A DNA stretch of 64,000 bases. Origin: Lachnospiraceae bacterium. GTDB taxonomy: Bacteria > Bacillota > Clostridia > Lachnospirales > Lachnospiraceae. The stretch covers positions 1 through 64,000 of the forward strand of contig JAFXCD010000003.1 of the NCBI GenBank assembly GCA_017521605.1. The letters are read 5' to 3'. A program made the position numbers and the translations under genes. This document shows, piece after piece, positions 50,788-58,139 of the stretch (position 1 is the stretch's first letter; each line of letters begins with the position of its first letter). The notes beneath the pieces are model-generated. The model made no database searches and had not been told where the DNA came from. It saw nothing but the letters and a program-made list of their open reading frames with translations.

Positions 50788-52740
50788 TTACGCACCGATA
50801 GCATTACCGGTATACAGCTGATAATATTTACCCTTCTCTTCTAACAATTGATCATGGGTACCTCTTTCGATAATTCTTCCCTGCTCTAAAACCATGATAC
50901 AGTCGGAATTTTTAACGGTGGAAAGTCTGTGTGCAATAACAAATGTAGTTCTGCCATGCATTAACCTATCCATACTTTCCTGGATAATACGCTCGGTTCT
51001 GGTATCGATGGAGCTGGTCGCCTCGTCCAGAATCAGTACCGGTGGGTCGGCGATAGCTGCACGGGCAATGGCCAAAAGCTGGCGTTGACCCTGACTTAGG
51101 TTGGCACCGTCGCCTACCAGCATGGTATCATAACCCTGAGGCAGTCTGGCAATAAAAGCATCTGCATTAGCCAGTTTGGCAGCTGCTACCACTTCCTCAT
51201 CCGTAGCATCCAGCTTACCGAAACGGATATTGTCCGCTACGGTACCGGTAAAGAGATGTGTCTCCTGAAGTACCATACCCAAGGAGCGTCGTAAATCCGA
51301 CTTCTTGATTTTATTTACATTGATTCCGTCATAACGAATCTTACCATCCTGAATATCGTAGAAACGGTTAATCAGGTTAGTAATGGTAGTCTTACCTGCA
51401 CCGGTGGATCCTACGAAGGCAATCTTCTGGCCCGGCTTCGCATAGAGCTCGATATCGTGAAGTACCATCTTTTCATCAGTATACCCGAAATCCACGAAAT
51501 CAAACACTACTTCGCCCTTTAATTCCACATAATCCACGCTGCCGTCTGCCTGATGAGTATGCTTCCATGCCCAACATCCGGTACGCTCCTCACATTCTAC
51601 CAGTCTGCCGTTTTCTTCCTTGGCATTTACCAGGGTCACATAACCGTTATCCGTCTCCACTTCCGCATCCAACAGATTGAAATATCTCTCCGCACCGGCC
51701 AAAGCCATAATGATGGAGTTCAGCTGCTGGGTAACCTGGTTGATGGGCATATTAAAGCTCTTATTAAAGGTTAAGAAGCTGGCAAGTCCTCCCAAGGTCA
51801 GACCACTAATACCGCTAAGTGCCAGCACACCACCGGCAATGGCACAGAGCACGTAGCTCACATTACCAAGCTGGGCATTGATAGGTCCTAAAATATTGGC
51901 ATAGGTATTTGCCTTATTGGCACTGACAAAAAGATTATCATTTAACACCTTAAACTGGACCATATTTTCATCTTCGTGACAGAATACCTTTACCACCTTC
52001 TGCCCTTCAATCATCTCCTCGATAAAGCCGTTTACGGTACCTAAATTCTTCTGCTGCTCTAAGAAATACTTACCACTGTTGCCGGCAGTCTTGGAAGCAC
52101 AGAACATCATCACTGCCACCATGACCAAGGTCAAAATCGTCAACGGTACATTCAAAATCACCATACTGATAAACACACTGATTACCGTTACCACACTGTT
52201 TACCATCTGGGGAATACTCTGGCTGATAAGCTGACGCATAGTGTCAATATCGTTGGTATATACAGACATGATATCGCCATGTGCGTGGGTATCGAAGTAC
52301 TTAATGGGCAGCTTCTCCATATGCTCGAAAAGCTCATCACGCAGGTTTCGGAGTGTCCCCTGGGTAACATTGATCATAATACGGTTCTGGGTGTAACCGG
52401 ATATAATACCGATGGCATAGAATATAGCCACTCTGCCGATAGCCTTAGCCAAAGGGGTGAAGTCCGGTTTATCAGTCAACAAAAAAGGTGTAATATATTC
52501 ATCAATCAATGTCTTGGTAAACAGGGTACCCTGAATACTTGCAAAAACACCGATGAAAATACATGCAATTACAATAATATAAGGAATCGCATAGTCCTTA
52601 AATACATATTTCATCACTCTCATAAAGAGCTTGCCGGGATTTTTAATCTTGGGTCTGGGTCCTCTCATGCCCCGGGCTCCCGGACCGCCCGGGCCACGCA
52701 TAGGTCCCATAGGTCTTGCTGCAGGTCTTGCTTCAGCCAT
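50788..52740 (-). CDS. ABC exporter half-transporter (second subunit)
   Basis: A 650-residue fused permease-ATPase of the heterodimeric MsbA/LmrCD type. Six membrane helices (~45-330) precede the ATPase with Walker A GSTGAGKTT, signature LSQGQ and Walker B ILDEATSS. A Gly/Pro/Arg/Met-rich N-terminal tail (~1-30, ARPMGPMRGPGGPGARG) is a common but odd feature of this subfamily. An insert of ~30 residues before the ATPase contains CWAWKHTHQADGS. It starts 2 bases after the partner gene, inside the MarR-led operon. Confidence 0.92.
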   Translation of the reverse strand: MAEARPAARPMGPMRGPGGPGARGMRGPRPKIKNPGKLFMRVMKYVFKDYAIPYIIVIACIFIGVFASIQGTLFTKTLIDEYITPFLLTDKPDFTPLAKAIGRVAIFYAIGIISGYTQNRIMINVTQGTLRNLRDELFEHMEKLPIKYFDTHAHGDIMSVYTNDIDTMRQLISQSIPQMVNSVVTVISVFISMVILNVPLTILTLVMVAVMMFCASKTAGNSGKYFLEQQKNLGTVNGFIEEMIEGQKVVKVFCHEDENMVQFKVLNDNLFVSANKANTYANILGPINAQLGNVSYVLCAIAGGVLALSGISGLTLGGLASFLTFNKSFNMPINQVTQQLNSIIMALAGAERYFNLLDAEVETDNGYVTLVNAKEENGRLVECEERTGCWAWKHTHQADGSVDYVELKGEVVFDFVDFGYTDEKMVLHDIELYAKPGQKIAFVGSTGAGKTTITNLINRFYDIQDGKIRYDGINVNKIKKSDLRRSLGMVLQETHLFTGTVADNIRFGKLDATDEEVVAAAKLANADAFIARLPQGYDTMLVGDGANLSQGQRQLLAIARAAIADPPVLILDEATSSIDTRTERIIQESMDRLMHGRTTFVIAHRLSTVKNSDCIMVLEQGRIIERGTHDQLLEEKGKYYQLYTGNAIGA

Positions 52741-52742
52741 AC

Positions 52743-54491
52743 TTAATCCGCCTCCTTCTCGTCAAAGTCACCGCTACCACCGGTCTGAGATTCGTAAACC
52801 TCTCGGTAGATGGCATTGGTCTCCAAAAGCTCCTCATGGGTACCGAAACCGTTAATTTCTCCATCCTCCATAACAATGATGCGGTCCGCATCCTGGATAC
52901 TGGAAATACGCTGAGCGATAATCAGCTTGGTAATCCCCGGCAAATCCTCACGGAATGCCTTCCTGATTTTCGCATCGGTAGCGGTATCCACCGCACTGGT
53001 ACTGTCATCTAAGATGAGTACCTTGGGCTTCTTAAGTAGGGCTCTGGCGATACAAAGTCTCTGCTTCTGTCCGCCGGATACGTTAGTACCTCCCTGCTCT
53101 ATGTAAGTATCGTATTTATCCGTAAAACGCTCTATAAATTCATCCGCACAGGCCAGCTTACATGCATGCTTACACTCTTCATCAGTAGCCTCGCTGTTAC
53201 CCCAACGCAGGTTTTCATAAATGGTGCCGGAGAACAATACATTCTTCTGCAGTACCACAGCCACCTGTTCACGCAGGGCTTCCATATCGTACTCTTTTAC
53301 ATTATAACCGCCTACCAGTACCTCGCCCTCTGTAACATCATAAAGACGGCTGATTAAGTTGATCAGACTGGTCTTTCCGGTACCGGTACCACCCATAATA
53401 CCGATGGTTTCGCCGGCCTTAATCTCTAAGTTGATATCTCGAAGCACCGGCTTTTCACTGGTAGTATTGTAGCCGAAATCCACATTCTTAAATACGATGC
53501 TTCCATCCTTTACCTCCATAATAGGATTCTCAGGATTCTGCAAACTACTGGTTTCATTCAACACTTCACTGACACGCTCTGCACTTGCCAAGCTCATGGA
53601 CAGCATTATAAATAGCATGGAAAGCATCATCAGGTTCATCAAAATATTCATACAATATGCCAACAAACTCATCAACTGACCGGTGGTCAATTCAGAACCT
53701 ACAATCATTTTGGCACCAAACCAGCTGATTAAAATGATACAGGTATATACGGTCAACTGCATTAAGGGACCGTTTAAAATCATATACTTCTCAGCCTTTG
53801 AAAAAACTTTATAAATATTGTTGCTGGCGTTCTTAAACTTCTTGGTTTCCTCTTCCTCACGTACAAAAGCCTTTACCACACGTATGGCGGAAACATTCTC
53901 CTGTACGGAAGCATTCAGCTCATCATACTTGGGGAAAGCGGCACGGAACAGTCCGCTACCCTTACGAATCAGGAAGAACAATACCACGCCCAAAAAGGCT
54001 ACTGCCACCAGATAAATCATGGACAGCTTCGCGTTGATGGAAAAGGCCATCACCAAGGCACAAATCATACTGGCGGGTGCTCTCATGGCCATACGCAGAC
54101 ACATCTGGAAGGACATCTGCAGACTGTTTACATCCGTGGTCATACGGGTAATCAGACCTGCGGTACTGAACTTATCAATGTTGGCAAAGGAAAATGTCTG
54201 GATATGATTGTACATGGCCTCACGTAAGTTTCTTGCAAAGCCGGTGGATGCCTTGGCACCGAAGCAGCCTCCCAAAAGACCACCCAAAAGACCAATCAGT
54301 GCGGTACCAATCATCAAAATACCCACCTTGACGATATGGCTCATATCTCCCTTATTTACACCATTATCAATGATGGATGCCATCAAAAAAGGTATCATGG
54401 TCTCCATCAATACCTCCAAAAGCATACAAACCGGTGTGGCAATGGCTACCCATTTGTACTGCTTCACTTGTTTTAGTAACGTCTTAAACAT
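52743..54491 (-). CDS. ABC exporter half-transporter (first subunit)
   Basis: A 582-residue permease-ATPase partner. Six membrane helices, then Walker A GGTGTGKTS, signature VSGGQ and Walker B ILDDSTSAVD, where the catalytic Glu is replaced by Asp (ILDDS). This marks the degenerate site typical of one half of heterodimeric exporters, with the other subunit carrying the intact Glu. Located 16 bases after the MarR gene. The exported substrate is probably a drug or hydrophobic compound, by family resemblance. Confidence 0.93.
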   Translation of the reverse strand: MFKTLLKQVKQYKWVAIATPVCMLLEVLMETMIPFLMASIIDNGVNKGDMSHIVKVGILMIGTALIGLLGGLLGGCFGAKASTGFARNLREAMYNHIQTFSFANIDKFSTAGLITRMTTDVNSLQMSFQMCLRMAMRAPASMICALVMAFSINAKLSMIYLVAVAFLGVVLFFLIRKGSGLFRAAFPKYDELNASVQENVSAIRVVKAFVREEEETKKFKNASNNIYKVFSKAEKYMILNGPLMQLTVYTCIILISWFGAKMIVGSELTTGQLMSLLAYCMNILMNLMMLSMLFIMLSMSLASAERVSEVLNETSSLQNPENPIMEVKDGSIVFKNVDFGYNTTSEKPVLRDINLEIKAGETIGIMGGTGTGKTSLINLISRLYDVTEGEVLVGGYNVKEYDMEALREQVAVVLQKNVLFSGTIYENLRWGNSEATDEECKHACKLACADEFIERFTDKYDTYIEQGGTNVSGGQKQRLCIARALLKKPKVLILDDSTSAVDTATDAKIRKAFREDLPGITKLIIAQRISSIQDADRIIVMEDGEINGFGTHEELLETNAIYREVYESQTGGSGDFDEKEAD

Positions 54492-54507
54492 CTTACTCCT
54501 CCTGCTA

Positions 54508-54987
54508 CTACTTATTTTCAGAATTTATTTCTGTAATTTCTCTCTTGGCTGCCCGCAGATTCTCCTCAATCTTCTCAAAGGTTCCCAGGAAAAACTGTTT
54601 CTCTTCATCAGAAATTCCCGTCATGACCTTCCTGTGGATATCACTGATTGTAGCCCCTACCAGGTCGTGGTATTCCTTGCCCTTTTCTGTGAGAATCACC
54701 TTCTTCAAACGTGCATCAGCTTCTACCGCTTCCCTGCGTATCAAATCACTCTTCTCCATAAGCTGAATAATGGTGGTCACCGTCGAACGACCAATACCAA
54801 ACTGCTTCTCTATATCTCTCTGGTAAATATCTTTTGCACCATTATCATGTAAGTACTTCAAAATCCAACCATGCATCAGGGTGGCTTCATCATAACCGGC
54901 CGCCTTCAGAGTGGCATCCAGAATTTTCTTTACTCCTACATCCACTTTATGAATCATATAACCAACTTTATTATCCAATTCCTGCAT
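54508..54987 (-). CDS. MarR-family repressor
   Basis: A 159-residue winged-helix regulator. The HTH and wing are at YQRDIEKQFGIGRSTVTTII and RREAVEADARLKKVILTEKG. AAAGGAGG before the ATG at 54987 sets MQELDNKVGYMI as the start; a longer frame upstream is an artefact of repeats. It heads an operon with two ABC exporter genes and is expected to repress it until a ligand binds. Four 15-bp repeats and a palindrome lie between its promoter and start. Confidence 0.92.
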   Translation of the reverse strand: MQELDNKVGYMIHKVDVGVKKILDATLKAAGYDEATLMHGWILKYLHDNGAKDIYQRDIEKQFGIGRSTVTTIIQLMEKSDLIRREAVEADARLKKVILTEKGKEYHDLVGATISDIHRKVMTGISDEEKQFFLGTFEKIEENLRAAKREITEINSENK

Positions 54988-55015
54988 TTGATACCTCCTT
55001 TGGGATAGTTTGTGC

Positions 55016-55075
55016 TTGAACTGTTTCTTCTTGGACTGTTTTTGCATGAACTGTTCATTATTGAACAATTTTATT
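55016..55075. repeat. 15-bp tandem repeats, MarR operator
   Basis: Four imperfect 15-base units (plus strand, starting near 55016, 55031, 55046 and 55061) share TTGAACTGTT or close variants. GAACTGTT, GGACTGTT and GAACTGTT start exactly 15 bases apart at 55018, 55033 and 55048. Within them, TGTTCA-TTAT-TGAACA (55052-55067) is a perfect palindrome. They lie just downstream of the -10. Confidence 0.8.
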
Positions 55076-55101
55076 GTAATACATAAAGAAAGGTATGTCA
55101 A
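55073..55101 (-). promoter_or_regulatory. promoter of the MarR-ABC operon
   Basis: TTGACA (55096-55101) and TACAAT (55073-55078), spacer 17, on the minus strand. The operator repeats begin directly after it, so repressor bound there would block initiation or escape. Confidence 0.88.
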
Positions 55102-55111
55102 TGGGTTTTGA

Positions 55112-55378
55112 TTACCTTTCTTTTTTCATCATATCATAATACGCCTTATACCGATACGCAGTCCTCCTGCTGATATCTCCTTTGTCCACAATCTCCATGA
55201 TACTCAGACCATTTTCATAATCCACCACAAAGCTATTGTAGGAGGCCATCCAAGCCTCATTATGCTTCTTGCGGCCTGCCGGCTTAGCAGATTTATAATG
55301 CTCCAGCTGCTCACGCAATTCTTTATTCTCCGCTTCCAGCTTGGCTATATAGTTCAACGCTTCTTCTAATGTCTTCAT
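55112..55378 (-). CDS. small coiled-coil/HTH protein
   Basis: An 88-residue protein. An N-terminal coiled coil (TLEEALNYIAKLEAENKELR, EQLEHYKS) is followed by a C-terminal resolvase-like HTH (SIMEIVDKGDISRRTAYRYK). It resembles the DNA-binding end of small invertase or transposase-associated proteins, but no catalytic domain is present. The ATG at 55378 has the best spacing to GGGGG. It has its own promoter, and no transposon ends are visible, so it is probably a stand-alone DNA-binding protein. Confidence 0.65.
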   Translation of the reverse strand: MKTLEEALNYIAKLEAENKELREQLEHYKSAKPAGRKKHNEAWMASYNSFVVDYENGLSIMEIVDKGDISRRTAYRYKAYYDMMKKER

Positions 55379-55414
55379 AATCATGTCCCCCATGCCTTAT
55401 TATTTCTGTCAACA

Positions 55415-55443
55415 GTGTATCATATCATTGCAGGTGTGTCAAT
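55415..55443 (-). promoter_or_regulatory. promoter of the coiled-coil/HTH gene
   Basis: TTGACA (55438-55443) and TACACT (55415-55420), spacer 17, on the minus strand, with the start codon about 37 bases downstream of the -10. Confidence 0.75.
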
Positions 55444-55471
55444 TTATTTGCAGCACTCCGCATTTCCCCAA

Positions 55472-55490
55472 CTCTCAGAAACTGAGAGTC
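55472..55490. promoter_or_regulatory. palindrome upstream of the XRE-TPR gene
   Basis: ACTCTCAG-AAA-CTGAGAGT is a perfect 8-3-8 inverted repeat without a T-run, so it is an operator candidate rather than a terminator. It lies between divergent HTH genes, about 155 bases before the XRE-TPR start. Confidence 0.5.
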
Positions 55491-55646
55491 TTCACTTAAA
55501 ATGTGATATGGATTTTTATATTTTTACCACTTATACTAAAGACATGAAGTTACGAAGCGCGCAAGAAAACTTGAAGCAACAAGATAAAAAGAGAACACTA
55601 CTGTACTCACACAATTACTTATAATACAAAAGGAGACTAATGAATT

Positions 55647-56570
55647 ATGAATGATACATTTTCAAAGAATTTAAGAAAATTAAGATTGGAAAAGCAGATG
55701 ACCCAGGAGCAGGTGGCTGATAAGCTGGGCGTCAGTGCCCAGTCCGTGTCCCGCTGGGAAACCGGCGCTACCTTTCCGGATATTATGTTATTGCCGGAGA
55801 TTGCCAAGCTGTATAGCGTATTGGTGGATGATTTATATAAGGAGCATGCAGAGGGCTATGAAAACTATGCTCACCGCTTGTTGGCAGTCTATGAAACCAC
55901 CTGGAAGCATGAAGACTTCCTGGCTGTGGCACAGGAGTTTGAACGGATGGAAAAAGCCGACACTATGACACCTAATGATTATCGTTCCTATGCCCTCCTT
56001 CATGACTATATGGCCAGCCACTGTACCAAAAGAGCATTGTCTCTTTATGACAAAGCTATGGAACTGAGCAAGGAAAGCGACACCGAGCTATATCATCGTT
56101 GCAAACGTCAGAAAATCACCCTGCGCATCCAAAGAGGTGACGGAGCTGCGTGTATCCGTGAACTGAAGCAGGATATCACAGCCTCTCCTCGGAATGCAGA
56201 GGAATATGTCAGCCTGGTATCTGCTTATTTCTGGATGAAAGAATACGAAGCCTGCTACGAAGAAGTTAAAAAAGCCATTGACAAATTCCCTCAGGAAGCC
56301 CTTTTATATGGCTGGGCCGGTGATGTCTGCAGAGAGCTGAAGAAATACGATGAAGCTTTCTCCTACTGGAACAGGCATCTGGAACTGGATTCCAAATGGC
56401 TGGATTCCCGATACTCCATGGGCTTTTGCTACGAAGAAATCGGTGATTACGCAAAGGCTTATGAAACCTGGACTACCCTCTCCGAAATCCTCTTCCAGCG
56501 GGGCGGCGTCATCGAAGCAGAATGGTCAAAGGAAATGGCACAGAAGTGTAAGGAAAAGATGGGGGAATAG
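55647..56570 (+). CDS. XRE regulator with TPR-like domain
   Basis: A 307-residue cytosolic protein. Residues 1-65 form an XRE HTH (FSKNLRKLRLEKQMTQEQVA, GVSAQSVSRWETGATFPD). The remaining ~240 residues are helical TPR-like repeats (e.g. EYVSLVSAYFWMKEYEACYE, LYGWAGDVCRELKKYDEAF). The arrangement resembles peptide-sensing RRNPP-type regulators, which bind small peptides in the TPR groove, but the HTH-TPR family is broad. GGAG precedes the ATG. No cognate peptide gene is seen directly next to it; a short peptide ORF lies 300 bases downstream. Confidence 0.85.
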   Translation: MNDTFSKNLRKLRLEKQMTQEQVADKLGVSAQSVSRWETGATFPDIMLLPEIAKLYSVLVDDLYKEHAEGYENYAHRLLAVYETTWKHEDFLAVAQEFERMEKADTMTPNDYRSYALLHDYMASHCTKRALSLYDKAMELSKESDTELYHRCKRQKITLRIQRGDGAACIRELKQDITASPRNAEEYVSLVSAYFWMKEYEACYEEVKKAIDKFPQEALLYGWAGDVCRELKKYDEAFSYWNRHLELDSKWLDSRYSMGFCYEEIGDYAKAYETWTTLSEILFQRGGVIEAEWSKEMAQKCKEKMGE

Positions 56571-56592
56571 GGGTAGAACAGATATGATAACA

Positions 56593-56617
56593 GGGGCAGT
56601 TGCGACGCAGCTGCCTC
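56593..56617 (+). terminator. intrinsic terminator after XRE-TPR gene
   Basis: GGGGCAG-T-TGCG and CGCA-G-CTGCCTC form a ~12-bp stem with wobbles. The following T-run is weak (TGTCTTGCT). It lies 22 bases after the stop. Confidence 0.55.
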
Positions 56618-56773
56618 TGTCTTGCTATCCTTATTTTATCTTCTCCTTTACTGAAACATACTGTTCCAAATAGTCCACATATTGAGCCATGAGTTCCAAT
56701 ATTTTATTATAACCTATTTTTAGTTCACCCCCCCATTAAAACTTGTCCTTAATGCCCTCCTCCAAAAAACCTC

Positions 56774-56802
56774 TTGACATTTCCATAATCTGCCGATATA
56801 CT
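56774..56802 (+). promoter_or_regulatory. promoter of the leader peptide/MoxR operon
   Basis: TTGACA (56774-56779) and TATACT (56797-56802), spacer 17, on the plus strand. Transcription would start near 56809, about 60 bases before the leader ORF. Confidence 0.85.
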
Positions 56803-56870
56803 TACCAACGTGAGTGACAACTCGCAATTATCTATGAAACTATTGACCATGATTCGAAAGGAGGACAACA

Positions 56871-56948
56871 ATGACTTATTTAACTAACAACACTAACAAC
56901 TTTACAGCAAACAACAGAGGTCTGGTTGTCCTGACAATGATGGACTAA
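56871..56948 (+). CDS. Asn/Thr-rich leader peptide
   Basis: A 25-codon ORF starting MTYLTNNTNNFTANN and ending LTMMD, with AAAGGAGG seven bases before the ATG. Six Asn (all AAC, in three pairs) and five or six Thr fall in the first 15 codons, and 9-base ACTAACAAC units repeat. AGGACAAC at the ribosome binding site (56862-56869) is the exact complement of GTTGTCCT (56925-56932) near the end of the ORF. A terminator follows. Probably a regulatory leader peptide; too short for normal gene calls. Confidence 0.6.
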   Translation: MTYLTNNTNNFTANNRGLVVLTMMD

Positions 56949-56988
56949 TCATGTATCTATTCCCCATCAATTAATCCGGGATTTCCAT

Positions 56989-57017
56989 GCCTCTTTCACT
57001 GAAGAGGCTATTTTTAT
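56989..57017 (+). terminator. leader terminator before the MoxR gene
   Basis: GCCTCTT and AAGAGGC form a perfect 7-bp stem with a 6-base loop, followed by TATTTTTAT. It sits 34 bases before the MoxR start, after the leader ORF, as an attenuator would. Confidence 0.8.
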
Positions 57018-57050
57018 GCCCTTCTTCAGATATTTAGAAAGGAAATCTTT

Positions 57051-58112
57051 ATGAATTTACCCATTTCCGTCACCCAGAGTGACTTATTAGAAATTTTATT
57101 AAACGTAGCTCCTATCCGTCCGGTATTTATCTGGGGTGCCCCCGGCATCGGCAAATCAGCTCTTGTAGAAAAGTTTGCTACCGAGGTAGGACTTCCTTGT
57201 GTTTCCCTTTTGGGAAGCCAGCTGGCACCGGAGGATATCATCGGTATTCCCCAGATACAAGAGGATGTGAGCACCTTTCTCCCACCAAAAATGATTGCGC
57301 GCAAAGAACCCTACGTACTCTTCCTGGATGAATTAAACGCCTGTTCCCAGGAGGTACAGAAAGCATTCTACAGCCTGATTCACGAAAGACGAATCGGTGA
57401 ATATCATCTTCCGGCAGGAAGCATCGTTATCGGAGCCGGCAACAGAGCACAGGACTCTGCCATTGTCAGAACCATGTCCTCTGCGCTCATTAATCGTATG
57501 TTCCATGTACAGCTAAAAGCGGACCCTGCCCAATGGCTTAATTGGGCCTATGAGGAAGGATTACATCCCTGGGTTATCAATTACATTACTCAGAGGCCTG
57601 ATCACCTTTTTTCTGAGCCTCCGAAAACAGAGGAGCCATATTCTACTCCACGTTCCTGGCATATGCTCAGCGATGCCTTAAAGGAGTATCATGCAGGTAC
57701 AGACGACATTCCTGAGACCATGCTTAAGATGATTACCTATGGCTGCATTTCCGCAAGCCACGCAGGAATGTTTCTGGCATTTGTAAAACAGTTGGGCAAT
57801 ACCCACTTGCTTACTGACATTATCAAGGGAGAAGCAAAATGGCCAACCAAGCCTGAAGACCGTGATGTACTCTATTACTTATCACAGTCCTTCCGTGCTA
57901 AATTGCTCCATGAATTACCTGCTAACAAGCAGAATCTGGGAAAAGACGGTCAATACCTTGTACACCGTGCCAAAGCACTTATCAAGGAACTTTCTTCCAT
58001 TAGTTATGAAATTGCTCAGATGGTGGTTTCTGCCGATGAAGGCAAGGTCTTACCGGAATGGTTTATGATTGAAATCGTCCGTGATCTTCCCAGACTGATT
58101 CAAAACAACTGA
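57051..58112 (+). CDS. MoxR-like AAA+ ATPase
   Basis: A 353-residue AAA+ ATPase. Walker A is GAPGIGKS (29-36), Walker B is YVLFLDELNAC, sensor 1 is IVIGAGNRAQD and the arginine region is SALINRMFHVQL. It has a C-terminal helical lid. It pairs with the next gene, a VWA-bearing metallopeptidase-like protein, in the usual MoxR/VWA partnership, where the ATPase remodels or loads a metal centre or complex through the VWA partner. AAAGGAAA precedes the ATG. Preceded by a leader peptide and terminator. Confidence 0.92.
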   Translation: MNLPISVTQSDLLEILLNVAPIRPVFIWGAPGIGKSALVEKFATEVGLPCVSLLGSQLAPEDIIGIPQIQEDVSTFLPPKMIARKEPYVLFLDELNACSQEVQKAFYSLIHERRIGEYHLPAGSIVIGAGNRAQDSAIVRTMSSALINRMFHVQLKADPAQWLNWAYEEGLHPWVINYITQRPDHLFSEPPKTEEPYSTPRSWHMLSDALKEYHAGTDDIPETMLKMITYGCISASHAGMFLAFVKQLGNTHLLTDIIKGEAKWPTKPEDRDVLYYLSQSFRAKLLHELPANKQNLGKDGQYLVHRAKALIKELSSISYEIAQMVVSADEGKVLPEWFMIEIVRDLPRLIQNN

Positions 58113-58139
58113 TTCTGTCTAAGGAGGTAATTTGTTTTT

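Noticed and set aside
55112-55378. Transposase or resolvase remnant
   Set aside because: Only a coiled coil and an HTH are present, with an intact promoter and start and no inverted repeats; treated as a stand-alone protein.
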